A stretch of 64,000 bases of DNA from Archangium violaceum (GTDB lineage Bacteria; Myxococcota; Myxococcia; Myxococcales; Myxococcaceae), in the NCBI RefSeq assembly GCF_016859125.1, contig NZ_CP069338.1, positions 1,364,001 through 1,428,000 on the forward strand. Reading direction: 5' to 3'. The notes under the pieces were generated by a model. That model worked only from the letters and a program-made list of their open reading frames with translations, searched no databases and was not told where the DNA came from. Shown piece after piece: positions 9,179 through 19,533 of the stretch (positions within the stretch are counted from its first letter, which is position 1; each line of letters starts with the position of its first letter). Made by a program: the position numbers and the translations under genes.

Positions 9179-9589
9179 TCATGGCAGGACCTCCTGCACG
9201 GTGGCCTTCAGCAGCTCGAGGTCCACTGGCTTGTCGAGAAAGGCACTCGCACCGAGCCGCATCGCCGCCTCACGTGTCCCGTCGTCCGCGAAGGCCGAGA
9301 GGAGGATGACGGGACAGGAGAGCCCGGCCGACTGTGCCTGGGCGAGCACATCCAGCCCCGTGTGCCCCGGCATCCGCACATCCGAGAGGATGAGGTCCGG
9401 CGGCAACAGCGGACCTCCACATACCTGCGTCAGCGACACATAGTTGGACAGCTCGAAGCCGTCCTCCAGCGCCACCACCGCATAGCCCTCTCGCGCCAGA
9501 GTCAGCGTGAGGAGCGAACGCATTTCGTCGTCGTCCTCGGCCAGGAGGATGCGCGGCGGGCGAGGTTCGGAAGGGAGGAGAGACATCAT
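9179..9589 (-). CDS. Single-domain response regulator (receiver)
   Basis: This is a 136-residue CheY-like receiver with no output domain. The acidic triad is in LLAEDDDEM, the phosphorylated Asp in LILSDVRMPG, the Thr/Ser position in VILLSAF and the conserved Lys in FLDKPVDLE. The start is the first of two ATG codons at 9589. Longer upstream extensions run into the intergenic palindromes and into the opposite kinase gene. It is transcribed divergently from the kinase/NtrC-type pair at 9797-12660 and may be a third member of that phosphorelay. Confidence 0.85.
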   Translation of the reverse strand: MMSLLPSEPRPPRILLAEDDDEMRSLLTLTLAREGYAVVALEDGFELSNYVSLTQVCGGPLLPPDLILSDVRMPGHTGLDVLAQAQSAGLSCPVILLSAFADDGTREAAMRLGASAFLDKPVDLELLKATVQEVLP

Positions 9590-9664
9590 GGTGCACGCCC
9601 CTCCACAGCATGGCCCGTGCCAGTGCGCGCCCGACTCGCGAGGGGGGGCTTCTGGAGCACGGCG

Positions 9665-9699
9665 CGGGGCATCGTGCCCCCCTCGGGGCATTCTGCCCC
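9665..9699. promoter_or_regulatory. Two tandem GGGGCA-N3-TGCCCC palindromes (candidate operators)
   Basis: Two identical 15-base palindromes, GGGGCA-TCG-TGCCCC at 9665-9679 and GGGGCA-TTC-TGCCCC at 9685-9699, start exactly 20 bases apart, about two helical turns. They lie in the 207-base gap between the divergent receiver (start 9589) and histidine kinase (start 9797). Paired dyads at helical spacing upstream of a two-component operon are typical of dimeric NtrC-type activators. The most likely binder is the regulator encoded at 11260-12660. This is inference; no sigma-54 -24/-12 element with correct spacing was found. Confidence 0.6.
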
Positions 9700-9726
9700 G
9701 TGCGCCTGACCGCTCTTGCACCCCTG

Positions 9727-9760
9727 CCCCGGTCCATGTCCTCTTGAGCATGGACCGGGG
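9727..9760. repeat. Perfect 12-bp inverted repeat
   Basis: CCCCGGTCCATG at 9727-9738 is mirrored by CATGGACCGGGG at 9749-9760 around a 10-base loop. It lies 36 bases before the kinase start codon, so it may form an RNA hairpin in the leader or act as a further operator. It has no T-run and is not a standard terminator. Confidence 0.6.
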
Positions 9761-9796
9761 CGGGCGAGCCCGCGGAACCTCCCGGACCCCCACGAC

Positions 9797-11259
9797 ATGA
9801 AGCTCGCACGGAAGCTCACCCTCGCGCTCGTCCTGCTCGCCTTCGCGGTCATCGTGGGGTTGGAGACCTTCGAGGTGCGGCGCGAGCTGGCCCGCTCGGC
9901 GCTCGACATGCAGCATGATCACCGCATGCTCGGCCACACGCTGGGGGGCTCGTTCATCCGGGCGTGGGAGCTGGAGGGAGAGAACGAGGCGCTGATGCTC
10001 CTGGCGGATGCCAACCGCTTCCAGGGGCAGGTGCGGCTGCGCTGGCGTTGGCTGGACCCGCCTGACGCGGAGCTACCTCGAGAACAGGTGGAGGCACTGC
10101 GAGCCGACCAGGACACGTTCTTCGTGGACGATCGCGTGGAGCCGGGCCTGCTTCGCTCCTTCACCCCGGTGCACATCGGCGACAGACCCGGTGCCATCGA
10201 AATCATCGAGCCCCTGACGGAGCTGCGGATGCAGGTGCGCCAGACGGTGGCGGGCACCGCGGTGGCCACGGCCGCCATCACCCTCGCCTTCCTCCTGGTG
10301 GCCATGGCCATGGGCCGCCGGCTGGTGGGGCGTCCGGTGGAGCAACTGGTGGAGTTCGCGCACCGCATCGGCCAGGGAGACCTGGAGACGCGGGTGCACC
10401 TGCCTCAGAAGGACGAGCTGGCCACCCTGGCCTCCGCGATGAACCAGATGGCCAGCGGGCTGTCGGCCGCGCGCGCGCAGGTGGCGGCGGAGACGGCGGC
10501 GCGGCTGGCCACGCTCGAGCACCTGCGACACTCGGACCGGCTCGCCACGGTGGGCAAGCTCGCCTCCGGAATGGCCCACGAGCTGGGCACTCCGCTCAAC
10601 GTGGTGCTCGGGCGGGCGAAGATGATTTCCTCCGGCGACGCCGAGGGCGACGAGTCGCGGGAGTGCGCCCGCATCATCGCCCAGCAGGTGCATCACATGA
10701 CGGACATCATCCGCCAGTTGCTGGACTTCGCCCGCCGGCGCGAGCCCCGGCGCGCACCGGAGGACCTGACGGAGTTGGTGGACCGGACGTTGACGCTGCT
10801 GAAGCCCCTGGCGGCCCGGCGCAATGTCGTCCTCACCCGTGAGGCCCCGGGCCCGATGAACCTGAAGGTGGACGCCGGGCAGATCCAACAAGCCCTCACC
10901 AACCTGGTGGTCAACGGCATCCAGGCGATGAAACGCCCGGGCACGCTGCGGGTGCGAATGGAACGCGCGCGCGCCCTGCCCCCGACGGAGCTGGGGGGCC
11001 CGGAGGCCGAGTGGGTGCGGGTGGACGTGACGGACGAGGGTGAAGGCATCGCCCCGGACGTGCTGCCCCGCGTCTTCGAGCCCTTCTTCACCACCAAGGA
11101 TGTAGGCGAAGGGACGGGCCTCGGGCTGTCCGTCTCCTATGGGCTCATCCGAGACCATGGGGGATGGATCTCCGTGAGCAGCGAGCCCGGACGTGGGAGT
11201 TGCTTCTCCATCTTCCTCCCACCAGGAACCCAGGAAGAGGAACCCGAGGGGACCCCGAC

Positions 11260-11263
<4 letters not shown>
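9797..11263 (+). CDS. Membrane sensor histidine kinase (HAMP, HisKA, HATPase)
   Basis: The 488-residue protein has an N-terminal transmembrane helix (residues 8-25), a periplasmic sensing region of about 120 residues, a second helix (about 155-175), a HAMP domain ([20 protein letters not shown]), HisKA with His261 in [13 protein letters not shown], and HATPase_c with N box [11 protein letters not shown]1 DEGEGIAP, F box FEPFFTTK and G2 GTGLGLSV. This is the NtrB/ZraS-like organisation of kinases that phosphorylate NtrC-type activators. Its stop overlaps the start of the adjacent activator gene as ATGA, fixing the partnership. The ATG at 9797 was chosen because upstream in-frame sequence crosses the intergenic palindromes. 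Confidence 0.92.
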
Positions 11264-12660
<1,397 letters not shown>

Positions 12661-12792
12661 CCGGGCGCATCATCCAGTTCAGCGCCGCCAGCCTCATCCC
12701 GCGCGGAACGCGCTTGTAGTCGCCACGCAAGGTGCCCAAGGTGCCAGGGCGAGGGCGGAGCCGTCCGCCTTCGCTTCATCTGGAGAGACACC

Positions 12793-14004
12793 GTGAGCAC
12801 GAATCCCCCCCGCTATGACCTGTGGGCGCCCGAGACGCGCGCCAACCCCCTGCCCGTCTATGCGCGCATGCGGCAGGAGGCTCCCCTGGTCCGGCTGTTC
12901 GACCCCAACCTCAACATCCCCGTGTGGGTGGCCACCCGCTACAAGGACGTGGTGGACCTGGTGCGTGACCCTCGCTTCACCAAGGACATGCGCAAGCTCC
13001 CCGACGGCTCGCCGTCGAAGCTGCGGCGCATCGACTCCATGGAGGTGATCAACCGGCACATGCTGTCGTCGGACCCGCCGGACCATACGCGCCTGCGCAC
13101 GATCGTCTCCAAGGCCTTCACCCCGCGCCGCGTGGAGGAGCTGCGCCCGCGCGTCACCGCCATCACCCACGAGCTGCTGGACGCCGCACGGGCCCGGGGA
13201 GAGGTGGACCTGCTCGACGCCTTCGCCTTCCCGCTCCCCATCACCGTCATCGCCGAGCTGCTGGGCGTGCCGGTGGAGGACCGGGATCAGTTCCGCGAAT
13301 GGACGACCACCATCATCACCCCGCCCCCCAACGGGGACTTCGAGCCCCTCCAGAAGGCGGGCATGCAGTTCATCCAGTACTTCCAGGGCCTGCTGGCGCG
13401 GCGCCGGGCCGATCCCCGGGACGACCTGCTCACCGCCCTCATGTCCGCGGAGGAGCAGGGAGACAGGCTCTCGCCCCAGGAGCTCATCAGCATGCTGTTC
13501 CTGCTGCTGGTAGCCGGCCACGAGACGACGGTGAACCTCATTGGCAATGGCGTCTGGGCGCTGCTGCGGAACCCGGAGCAGCTGGAGCGGCTGCGCGCGA
13601 ACCCGGCGCTCATCGAGTCGGCCGTGGAGGAGATGCTGCGCTACCGCAGCCCGGTGGAGACCACCACCCAGCGCTGGGCCACGCAGGACATCGAATTCCG
13701 CGGCCAGGTGATTCCCGCGGGCGAGAGCGTGATGGGCTCGCTGCTGGCGGCCAACCACGACCCCGAGCAGTTCCCCGAGCCGGAGAAGTTCGACATCACC
13801 CGCGAGCCCAACCGGCACGTCGCCTTCGGCTTCGGCATCCACTTCTGTCTGGGCGCCCCCCTGGCCCGGCTCGAGGGCGCCATCGCCATCAACCTGCTGC
13901 TGGAGCGCATGCCCCGGCTGAGGTTCGCGGTGGAGCCATCCGCGCTGCGCTGGCGTGACGGAATCCTCGTGCACGGCCTGCAGCGCCTGCCCGTGGCCTT
14001 CTGA
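12793..14004 (+). CDS. Cytochrome P450
   Basis: The 403-residue soluble P450 has the usual bacterial length. The I-helix oxygen-activating motif is AGHETT (residues 240-245), the ExxR pair is in EEMLRYRSPVE, and the haem-binding loop is FGFGIHFCLGAPLAR with Cys352. The closest general resemblance is to CYP107-type bacterial P450s that oxidise secondary metabolites or fatty acids. No ferredoxin or biosynthetic cluster is adjacent, so the substrate is open. The start is a GTG at 12793 behind a GGAGA ribosome-binding site. The 130-base gap from the NtrC-type gene shows no other feature. Confidence 0.92.
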   Translation: MSTNPPRYDLWAPETRANPLPVYARMRQEAPLVRLFDPNLNIPVWVATRYKDVVDLVRDPRFTKDMRKLPDGSPSKLRRIDSMEVINRHMLSSDPPDHTRLRTIVSKAFTPRRVEELRPRVTAITHELLDAARARGEVDLLDAFAFPLPITVIAELLGVPVEDRDQFREWTTTIITPPPNGDFEPLQKAGMQFIQYFQGLLARRRADPRDDLLTALMSAEEQGDRLSPQELISMLFLLLVAGHETTVNLIGNGVWALLRNPEQLERLRANPALIESAVEEMLRYRSPVETTTQRWATQDIEFRGQVIPAGESVMGSLLAANHDPEQFPEPEKFDITREPNRHVAFGFGIHFCLGAPLARLEGAIAINLLLERMPRLRFAVEPSALRWRDGILVHGLQRLPVAF

Positions 14005-14011
14005 GCACCGG

Positions 14012-14027
14012 GACACGCATTCGTGTC
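14012..14027. repeat. Small hairpin between P450 and zinc-ribbon gene
   Basis: GACACG, a CATT loop and CGTGTC form a perfect 6-bp stem eight bases after the P450 stop. There is no T-tract, so it may stabilise the P450 mRNA 3' end rather than terminate transcription. Confidence 0.35.
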
Positions 14028-14042
14028 AGGATGGACGGACGC

Positions 14043-14927
14043 ATGTCCATCCCTTGTCCCCGTTGTCAGTCCCCCTTCACCCCTGGAGCCACCTCCTGCC
14101 CGGGATGTGGCTCCTCACTGCTGCTCGAGGCCGTCCCGGGGAGCACGGAGCCCACGTGCGCCGTCCACCCCACCCTGCGCGGCCTGGCCACCTGCGAGCG
14201 CTGCGGCGCGTTCGCCTGTGCCGGGTGCCTGCGCTCCGGTGTCAGCGGAGAGGCCGTCTGCGAGGCCTGCGCGGCACGTGAGCCCAACCTCCCGATGCCC
14301 TGGGACGAGCGCGAGGAGCTGGGCACGCTCAAGGCCTTCTGGAAGACCTGCGTCACCGTGCTGCTGCGCCCGGAGACCTTCTCCCGGGCGCGTTCCGAGG
14401 GAAGCGCCAGCAGCTCGCTGCTCTTCGTCCTGCTGTGCTCGCTGCCCCCCTTCTTCGTGACGGGCCTCACCTACCTGGGCATGTTCATCCTCATGCCCGC
14501 GATGTTCCCGCTCCCCCAGAAGGAAGGCCAACCCGAGGTGCCCTTCGCGTTGATGGGGATGGGCATGTTCGTGGCCAGCATCCTCCTCGGTCCCGTGATG
14601 CTCGTGGCCATGACCGTCATCAACGCGGGCATCGACCACCTCGTGCTGCGGATGGGGAACGTCACCCGGGGATTCCAGGTGACGCTCCGGGCCCACGCGC
14701 TCTCCCAGGCGCCCTGGGTGCTCGGCGTGGTGCCCTTCATCGGCGCGCAGGTGGCCCCCTTCTGGGCACTGGTGGCCCGCGTCTTCGCCTACCGCGGACT
14801 GCACCGGACGACCTGGGGCGTGGCGGTGGCCGGAGCGCTGCTCGGCCCGGCCCTCTTCTGCTTCCTGTGCGGCGGCAGTTACATGGCCCTCATCCTGTTC
14901 GCCGCGAGCCAGCTGGGCGGGAACTGA
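14043..14927 (+). CDS. Zinc-ribbon/B-box membrane protein with Yip1-like domain
   Basis: The N-terminus carries two Cys pairs (CPRCQ and CPGCG) forming a zinc ribbon, then a B-box-like cluster (CAVH, CERCGAFACAGC, CEAC). After a linker come about five hydrophobic helices, the first at LLFVLLCSLPPFFVTGLTYLGMF (described from 14400 on), with the layout of the Yip1 family. The protein is likely an inner-membrane protein with a cytoplasmic metal-binding head; its function is unknown. The ATG at 14043 puts the ribbon at the very N-terminus, as in similar proteins; an ATG four codons upstream (14031) is equally possible. Confidence 0.75.
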   Translation: MSIPCPRCQSPFTPGATSCPGCGSSLLLEAVPGSTEPTCAVHPTLRGLATCERCGAFACAGCLRSGVSGEAVCEACAAREPNLPMPWDEREELGTLKAFWKTCVTVLLRPETFSRARSEGSASSSLLFVLLCSLPPFFVTGLTYLGMFILMPAMFPLPQKEGQPEVPFALMGMGMFVASILLGPVMLVAMTVINAGIDHLVLRMGNVTRGFQVTLRAHALSQAPWVLGVVPFIGAQVAPFWALVARVFAYRGLHRTTWGVAVAGALLGPALFCFLCGGSYMALILFAASQLGGN

Positions 14928-14929
14928 CC

Positions 14930-15979
14930 TCAGAGGGCATAGGTGGCGTAGCAGGTGCCCACCGGGCCGCTGCCCGTGGTCGCCGCGTCGGGCGCGGACC
15001 GCCACTGGCCCTCGGCGCCGCACTGGTGCCACTGAAGATCTCCGCTCGACTGCACGCACGTGCGCGCCGGCACCGACCTGCCCAGCGTGGAGGAGCCGCA
15101 CCACGGCCAGGAGGCCGTGCAGGTGGTCGGCTTCGTGGTGGTGCCCGCCGTGAAGGTGCCGTCGCTCAGGCACTGCCGCCAGATGGCATCCGAGGAGCTC
15201 TGCACGCACACGCCCACGGCCACGTTGGCGTCCACCGTGCCCGAGTAGCACGTGGTGCTGGTGCCGGTACCCCAGGCGTACTCGCCCTTGAACTGGTTGT
15301 ACTTCACCGCCACCAGCGACGAGCCGCCGATGTCATTGCGGCCGCACTGGATGGCGTACGCGCCCACCCACGGCGTGTACGTGTAGAGCGCCGCGGTGGC
15401 CTTGTTGGCGGGCTTCACCGAGCACGGGTCCGAGGTGCTCTTCGTCACGCCCGGCTTCCAGCCGGAGATGGTGGCCCGGCCCGCGTCCAGGTCGGTCAGG
15501 TAGCCGCGCAGCTTCTTCGCCGAGCACTCGATCTGGTTGCCGAAGCCCGCGTAGGAGACGGTGCACCCGCCGCTGTCCGGGCAGCCGCAGCCGGTGGCCT
15601 TGGCCAGGTTCGTCGAGGTGCCGCTGGTGATGAGGCTCGACTCCGTCTGGATGCGCGCCAGCATGTACAGCGGGCTGATGGTGTATGCCTTGGAGCGCTC
15701 CACGATGAGCGCCGCCGCCGTCTTGTTGCTCCACGCCGGATCCTTGTAGGTGGCCAGGTACGAGCCCTTCTGCTGCAGGAAGGCCTGCACCTGCGCCGTC
15801 GTGATCCACTGCCCACCGGTGATGTCCGAGTCCTCGAGCAACCGGTGCATGTCGTACTCGGTGGTGACCGGATCCAACACCTGGCCCGTGAGCTCGTCCA
15901 CCACGACTTCGTTCTCGGACGGACCGCAACCCACCAGGTACAGCGCCGGTAACAGCAACAGCGTGCAACGGAGATTCAT
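14930..15979 (-). CDS. Lipoprotein with lysozyme/glucosaminidase-like fold
   Basis: The start at 15979 yields a classic lipoprotein signal with lipobox LVGC. The central region (WITTAQVQAFLQQKGSYLA, then the TESS pair in LARIQTESSLI) resembles lysozyme-like or glucosaminidase domains, with the Glu as candidate catalytic residue. Several Cys pairs and two Cys/Trp-rich C-terminal repeats (CVQSSSDAIWRQC and CVQSSGDLQWHQC) look like duplicated carbohydrate-binding motifs. It would sit in the outer membrane or periplasm and could trim peptidoglycan or bind glycans. It converges tail-to-tail, two bases apart, with the zinc-ribbon gene. Family assignment is tentative. Confidence 0.7.
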   Translation of the reverse strand: MNLRCTLLLLPALYLVGCGPSENEVVVDELTGQVLDPVTTEYDMHRLLEDSDITGGQWITTAQVQAFLQQKGSYLATYKDPAWSNKTAAALIVERSKAYTISPLYMLARIQTESSLITSGTSTNLAKATGCGCPDSGGCTVSYAGFGNQIECSAKKLRGYLTDLDAGRATISGWKPGVTKSTSDPCSVKPANKATAALYTYTPWVGAYAIQCGRNDIGGSSLVAVKYNQFKGEYAWGTGTSTTCYSGTVDANVAVGVCVQSSSDAIWRQCLSDGTFTAGTTTKPTTCTASWPWCGSSTLGRSVPARTCVQSSGDLQWHQCGAEGQWRSAPDAATTGSGPVGTCYATYAL

Positions 15980-16124
15980 CGCGTGCCTCGGGTATGACCG
16001 CGGGGACGGGCGGGAAAGCCCGGCCCCACGGTGGGGGGGAAGGACACGTCTTAGCACTCGGAAACGTCAGATTTCTCGTTTTTCGTGAAAATTGGAAAAA
16101 TCGACAGTCGCTGGGAGGGGAGCC

Positions 16125-18845
16125 TCAGCGCCCCATCCGGCGGCGGGCCCGCTCGCGAGCGGCCTCGAGTGCCGAGTCCACGCCACGCTCCGCCGTGGGC
16201 TGCTCGGGTGGCGCCGCGTCCGCCGGAGCCTCGGGAAGCGGAGCCTGGACGTGCGAGGGCATCCCCGGCACGGCCACGGCCGCCGTCATGGAGGGAGCCA
16301 CCGCGCGCCGGGGTCTCGGTCCCGACAGGAAACGGCGCACCGCCACCTCCGCCAACAACGCCGCCACCGCCAGTCCCACCAGCCAGGGCGCCAGCGCCAC
16401 GCGGCCCTCGGACTCGGGCGCCTCGGAGAAGAGGCCCGCCATGGACAGCCGCTCCACGCCGCCGCCCACGGCCGCCACCCCGTGCAACACCTCCAGGCCC
16501 TCCTTCACGCTTCCGGGCTCGAACTCGGGCGCGTAGGGCAGCGTCACCGGAGGGGCGCGCAGCACCCGCGAGCCCAGCTTCACCACCGGGTGCCACGTGC
16601 CGCTGCCCGGCAGCGTGTACTCGGCCGCCACCCGCTCCTCGTCCTCCCAGCGCATGGGCAACTCCACGGGCGCGCCCCGGCCGTCTCCCGGCAGCAGCAC
16701 CAGCGAGGGCAGCGCACCCGGCAGCGCCTCGCCCGGCGCGAAGTCCAGCGTCACCCGCAGCAGGTTGCCCCGCCGCTCCGAGCGAGCCACCGCCTCGCCC
16801 GCCTCGCCCGCGCCACCCATCGTCCAGCGCACCAGGCCCTCCAGCGCCGCGCGCAGGCCGCTCCAGGCGCGCAGCTCGCCCGTGTATTCACCATCCACCT
16901 CCGCCATGAGGGCCACCACCCGCCCCGAGCCGCGCGGCCACAGCGCCAGCACCGGCGCGGCGTTGTCGTCCAGCGTGCGCAGGGCCACGCTCGCGCGCGG
17001 CCTCAGGTACGTGAGGTTGTAGCCGCCCACCTGCGGCAGCCCCATCGCCGGCAGCTTGCCGAGCAGCGGCAGGTCCGGCGCGGCCTCCAGCGTGGCGGGC
17101 TCGTCCACGAAGGTGGCCCGCGCCACGGCGAGCGTCTCCTGGCTGAAGATGCGCGGCAGGCTCGTCGCGTCCTCCGCGAAGTAGGCACGGCCGCCGCCCT
17201 TCGCGGCGATCTCCTTCAGCAGCGCCGCGTCCGGGTCCTTCTCCGTGCCCAGGCCGATGACGGACACGGTCACCTTCTCGTGCTGCAATTGTGTCAGCGT
17301 CCTCAGGTAGTCGTCCGGCTCCTCCGAGTCCGCCGCGTCCGAGAAGAGCAGCACGTGCCGCGTGGCCTTGTCGCTGCGCAGAATCTGGGATTTGCCCTCG
17401 CGCAGCGCCTCGCCCACGTAGATGCCACCGCCGCCGCTGAAGCCCCGCGCCACCGCGTCCAGCGGCAGCCCCTCCTCCACCGGGCTCATCGGAAAGATTT
17501 CGTGCACGGCGGTGTCCACCATGTGCACGGACACCTCGTCCTTCTCGTTGAGGAGCGTGAGCGCGCCCACCACGCCCTCGGCGGCCAGCTCCATCTTCGT
17601 GCGCCCATCCGGCACCTGGACGCCCATGGAGCAGCTGCAGTCCATCAGCACGCTCATGGCAAGGGACGTGCGGCGCTGCTCCTCGCGCATCTCCAACGAC
17701 ACCGGAAGCAGGGGCTCCACCGGTGAGCGGCGGTAACCGCCCTCGCCGAAGCTGGAGCGTCCCCCCGTCATCACCAGTCCGCCACCGGCCTGCTCCACGT
17801 ACGAGGCCAGCGCGAGCAACCCCGGCTCGCCGAGCCGGTTCGCGTCCACGTTCTCCAGCACCACCGAGCCCACGCCATCCAGCGCGTCCAGCGTCACGGG
17901 GAAGGGAGCGCGCACCTCCAGCGTCAGCCCCGCGCCGCGCAGGGCCTTGGCGAGCGTGCCCTCCGGCTGGTCCGTGAGCAGCAGCACCCGGGGCGGACCC
18001 TCCACGCGCAGCACCGCCTGCCCCACGTCGTTCTCCACCACCCCGTCCCCCGAGGCCTCCACCGTCAGCCGGTAGGCCACGAGGCCCGGCTCCTCCACCA
18101 GGTCACGGAGGGGCAACAGGTTGGGCCCGGCGTGGAATTCGAAGGGCCCTTTCACCAGCAGGCGGCCATTGCGCGCCAGACGCACCGTGCCGGTGACGGG
18201 CGCCGTGGCCTGCACCACCCCGGTCATCTGGAAGGGCTCCCGCACCTTCACCACGGCCGGCACGTCCAGCGAGAGCACGGCCAGGTCCAGCGGCGAGTCC
18301 TCGCGGGCCACGTGGCGGAAGTCCACGGGAATGCCCCGGGCCGCCAGCCTGCGCGCCGCGCCCCGGGCATCCGCGCCCGTGGCCCGTCCATCGGACACCA
18401 CCAACACGCGGCCGGTGCGGCCCGGAGGAATGAGCGCGCCCGCCGCGTCCAGCGCCGCCGACAGGTCCGACGCCTCCGTGTCCAGGGGCCGGGTGAAGCC
18501 GCCGAAGCGGCCCATCTCCGACAACGGCTGCTCCACCCGGGCCTCGCGCCCGAAGGAGATGACCCCCACCCTGTCACCGGTGTGCCGCTGCGACTCCAGC
18601 AGGCCCACCAGCTCCGAGGCCACACGTCCCGCGTCGGCCGGCATGGAGCGCGAGCGGTCCACCACCACCACCACGTCGCTGCCCGCGTGGCGCAGCAGCC
18701 ACTCGGGGCCGGCGAGCGCGCCCACCCCGAGCACCAACAGCACCCACCGCAGGACCATGGGCGGTCCCGGGCGTCGGCCGAGCTTCCACAGGAAGAGGCC
18801 CAGCGGGAGGAGGAGCACCAACGCCTGGGGGAGGGAGAAGCTCAT
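16125..18845 (-). CDS. Large membrane protein with two von Willebrand A domains and a glutamine amidotransferase-like domain
   Basis: The product is about 906 residues from the ATG at 18845. Two N-terminal helices are followed by a first VWA domain with MIDAS motif DRSRS, a beta-sandwich segment, a class I glutamine amidotransferase-like fold (around VLLLTDQPEGTLAKAL and GGLVMTGGRSSFG) and a second VWA domain with MIDAS-like DCSCS. A C-terminal helix (LVGLAVAALLAEVAV) comes before a proline-rich tail. This is the layout of BatA-like surface or periplasmic proteins. Its partner is unknown. The upstream in-frame extension to 19016 is rejected because it reads through low-complexity sequence and lacks a ribosome-binding site. 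Confidence 0.82.
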   Translation of the reverse strand: MSFSLPQALVLLLPLGLFLWKLGRRPGPPMVLRWVLLVLGVGALAGPEWLLRHAGSDVVVVVDRSRSMPADAGRVASELVGLLESQRHTGDRVGVISFGREARVEQPLSEMGRFGGFTRPLDTEASDLSAALDAAGALIPPGRTGRVLVVSDGRATGADARGAARRLAARGIPVDFRHVAREDSPLDLAVLSLDVPAVVKVREPFQMTGVVQATAPVTGTVRLARNGRLLVKGPFEFHAGPNLLPLRDLVEEPGLVAYRLTVEASGDGVVENDVGQAVLRVEGPPRVLLLTDQPEGTLAKALRGAGLTLEVRAPFPVTLDALDGVGSVVLENVDANRLGEPGLLALASYVEQAGGGLVMTGGRSSFGEGGYRRSPVEPLLPVSLEMREEQRRTSLAMSVLMDCSCSMGVQVPDGRTKMELAAEGVVGALTLLNEKDEVSVHMVDTAVHEIFPMSPVEEGLPLDAVARGFSGGGGIYVGEALREGKSQILRSDKATRHVLLFSDAADSEEPDDYLRTLTQLQHEKVTVSVIGLGTEKDPDAALLKEIAAKGGGRAYFAEDATSLPRIFSQETLAVARATFVDEPATLEAAPDLPLLGKLPAMGLPQVGGYNLTYLRPRASVALRTLDDNAAPVLALWPRGSGRVVALMAEVDGEYTGELRAWSGLRAALEGLVRWTMGGAGEAGEAVARSERRGNLLRVTLDFAPGEALPGALPSLVLLPGDGRGAPVELPMRWEDEERVAAEYTLPGSGTWHPVVKLGSRVLRAPPVTLPYAPEFEPGSVKEGLEVLHGVAAVGGGVERLSMAGLFSEAPESEGRVALAPWLVGLAVAALLAEVAVRRFLSGPRPRRAVAPSMTAAVAVPGMPSHVQAPLPEAPADAAPPEQPTAERGVDSALEAARERARRRMGR

Positions 18846-19098
18846 TCGCGAGGGACGGAGTCTCTTGACGATACTCCCTGGACCCCCCCGCACGAAACAG
18901 CGCGGCCTCCCCCGCTCGAGGACCCTCGTCCCAACCCAGCTGGTGGCCTGGCCGGTGGGCGGTGCCCACTCGCTGGCGGTGGACTCCGAGGGCACCCCGT
19001 TGTCCCGGGGCGGCAACGTCTACGGCCAGAGGTCCACCACCGCCGCGACGCATGAGGCCAGATGAGGGGGGTGAATGCAAAGGTTGCACCCCCTCCCT

Positions 19099-19129
19099 GC
19101 ATGCGAACGGCAATCGTTGCCGTGCATGC
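19099..19129. promoter_or_regulatory. Long imperfect inverted repeat upstream of haem region
   Basis: In the 400-base gap 18846-19245, arms GCATGC-GAA-CGGCAA and TTGCCG-T-GCATGC pair around a 3-base centre. It is 117 bases before the small secreted-protein gene, so it could be an operator or a leader hairpin. No other gene is seen in this gap. Confidence 0.4.
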
Positions 19130-19245
19130 CGCTGCCGCGCATGGCGAAGCGGCCCGAGCAGGCACGTTTGGGCCGACACGCTCCTTGAAGTTGCCCTCCG
19201 CATCCTCAGCAGGTGCACGGCAACCCAAACAAGGAGCTACAGACA

Positions 19246-19470
19246 ATGCTCGCAAGACTCTTCAAGACCCTCTCGCTGTCCGCGATGGTGGTCATTCCCC
19301 TCACGGGGCTGGGCCTCCAGTGTGAAGCGACCGCCGCACCGCCCCGCGGGTGCTTCTGGCCAGAAGGCGGGCTCGAGGCCTCACTCGAGCTCCGCCCTGA
19401 CACGAAGGCCCCTGCGACTCCGACGGACGGGACGGCTCTGCTGCCCACACAACGAATGACCGCACGGTGA
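19246..19470 (+). CDS. Small secreted protein of unknown function
   Basis: A 74-residue product follows a good AAGGAG ribosome-binding site. Residues 1-29 (ending LGLQCEATA) look like a signal peptide. The mature part is about 45 residues with one Cys-containing motif PPRGCFWPEGG. I do not recognise it. It ends ten bases before the Fur-like box that precedes the haem-uptake operon, so it could be a separately expressed companion or a short leader gene. Confidence 0.45.
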   Translation: MLARLFKTLSLSAMVVIPLTGLGLQCEATAAPPRGCFWPEGGLEASLELRPDTKAPATPTDGTALLPTQRMTAR

Positions 19471-19479
19471 AATTGACTT

Positions 19480-19494
19480 TGATAATCGATCTCA
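19480..19494 (+). promoter_or_regulatory. Fur-box-like operator before haem-uptake operon
   Basis: TGATAATCGATCTCA matches the 7-1-7 Fur consensus TGATAAT-N-ATTATCA at 11 of 14 informative positions. It lies in an AT-rich island 40 bases before the first gene of an operon with a TonB receptor and HmuY-type lipoproteins, which fits iron repression. Confidence 0.6.
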
Positions 19495-19533
19495 ATTAGG
19501 AGGAGACCGTCACTTCGTCCCAGGAGACCGCGC

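Noticed and set aside
9590-9796. Possible sigma-54 promoter in front of the kinase/NtrC operon
   Set aside because: GG and GC pairs such as TGGCCC...GTGC occur, but with wrong (11-base) spacing, so no promoter was called.
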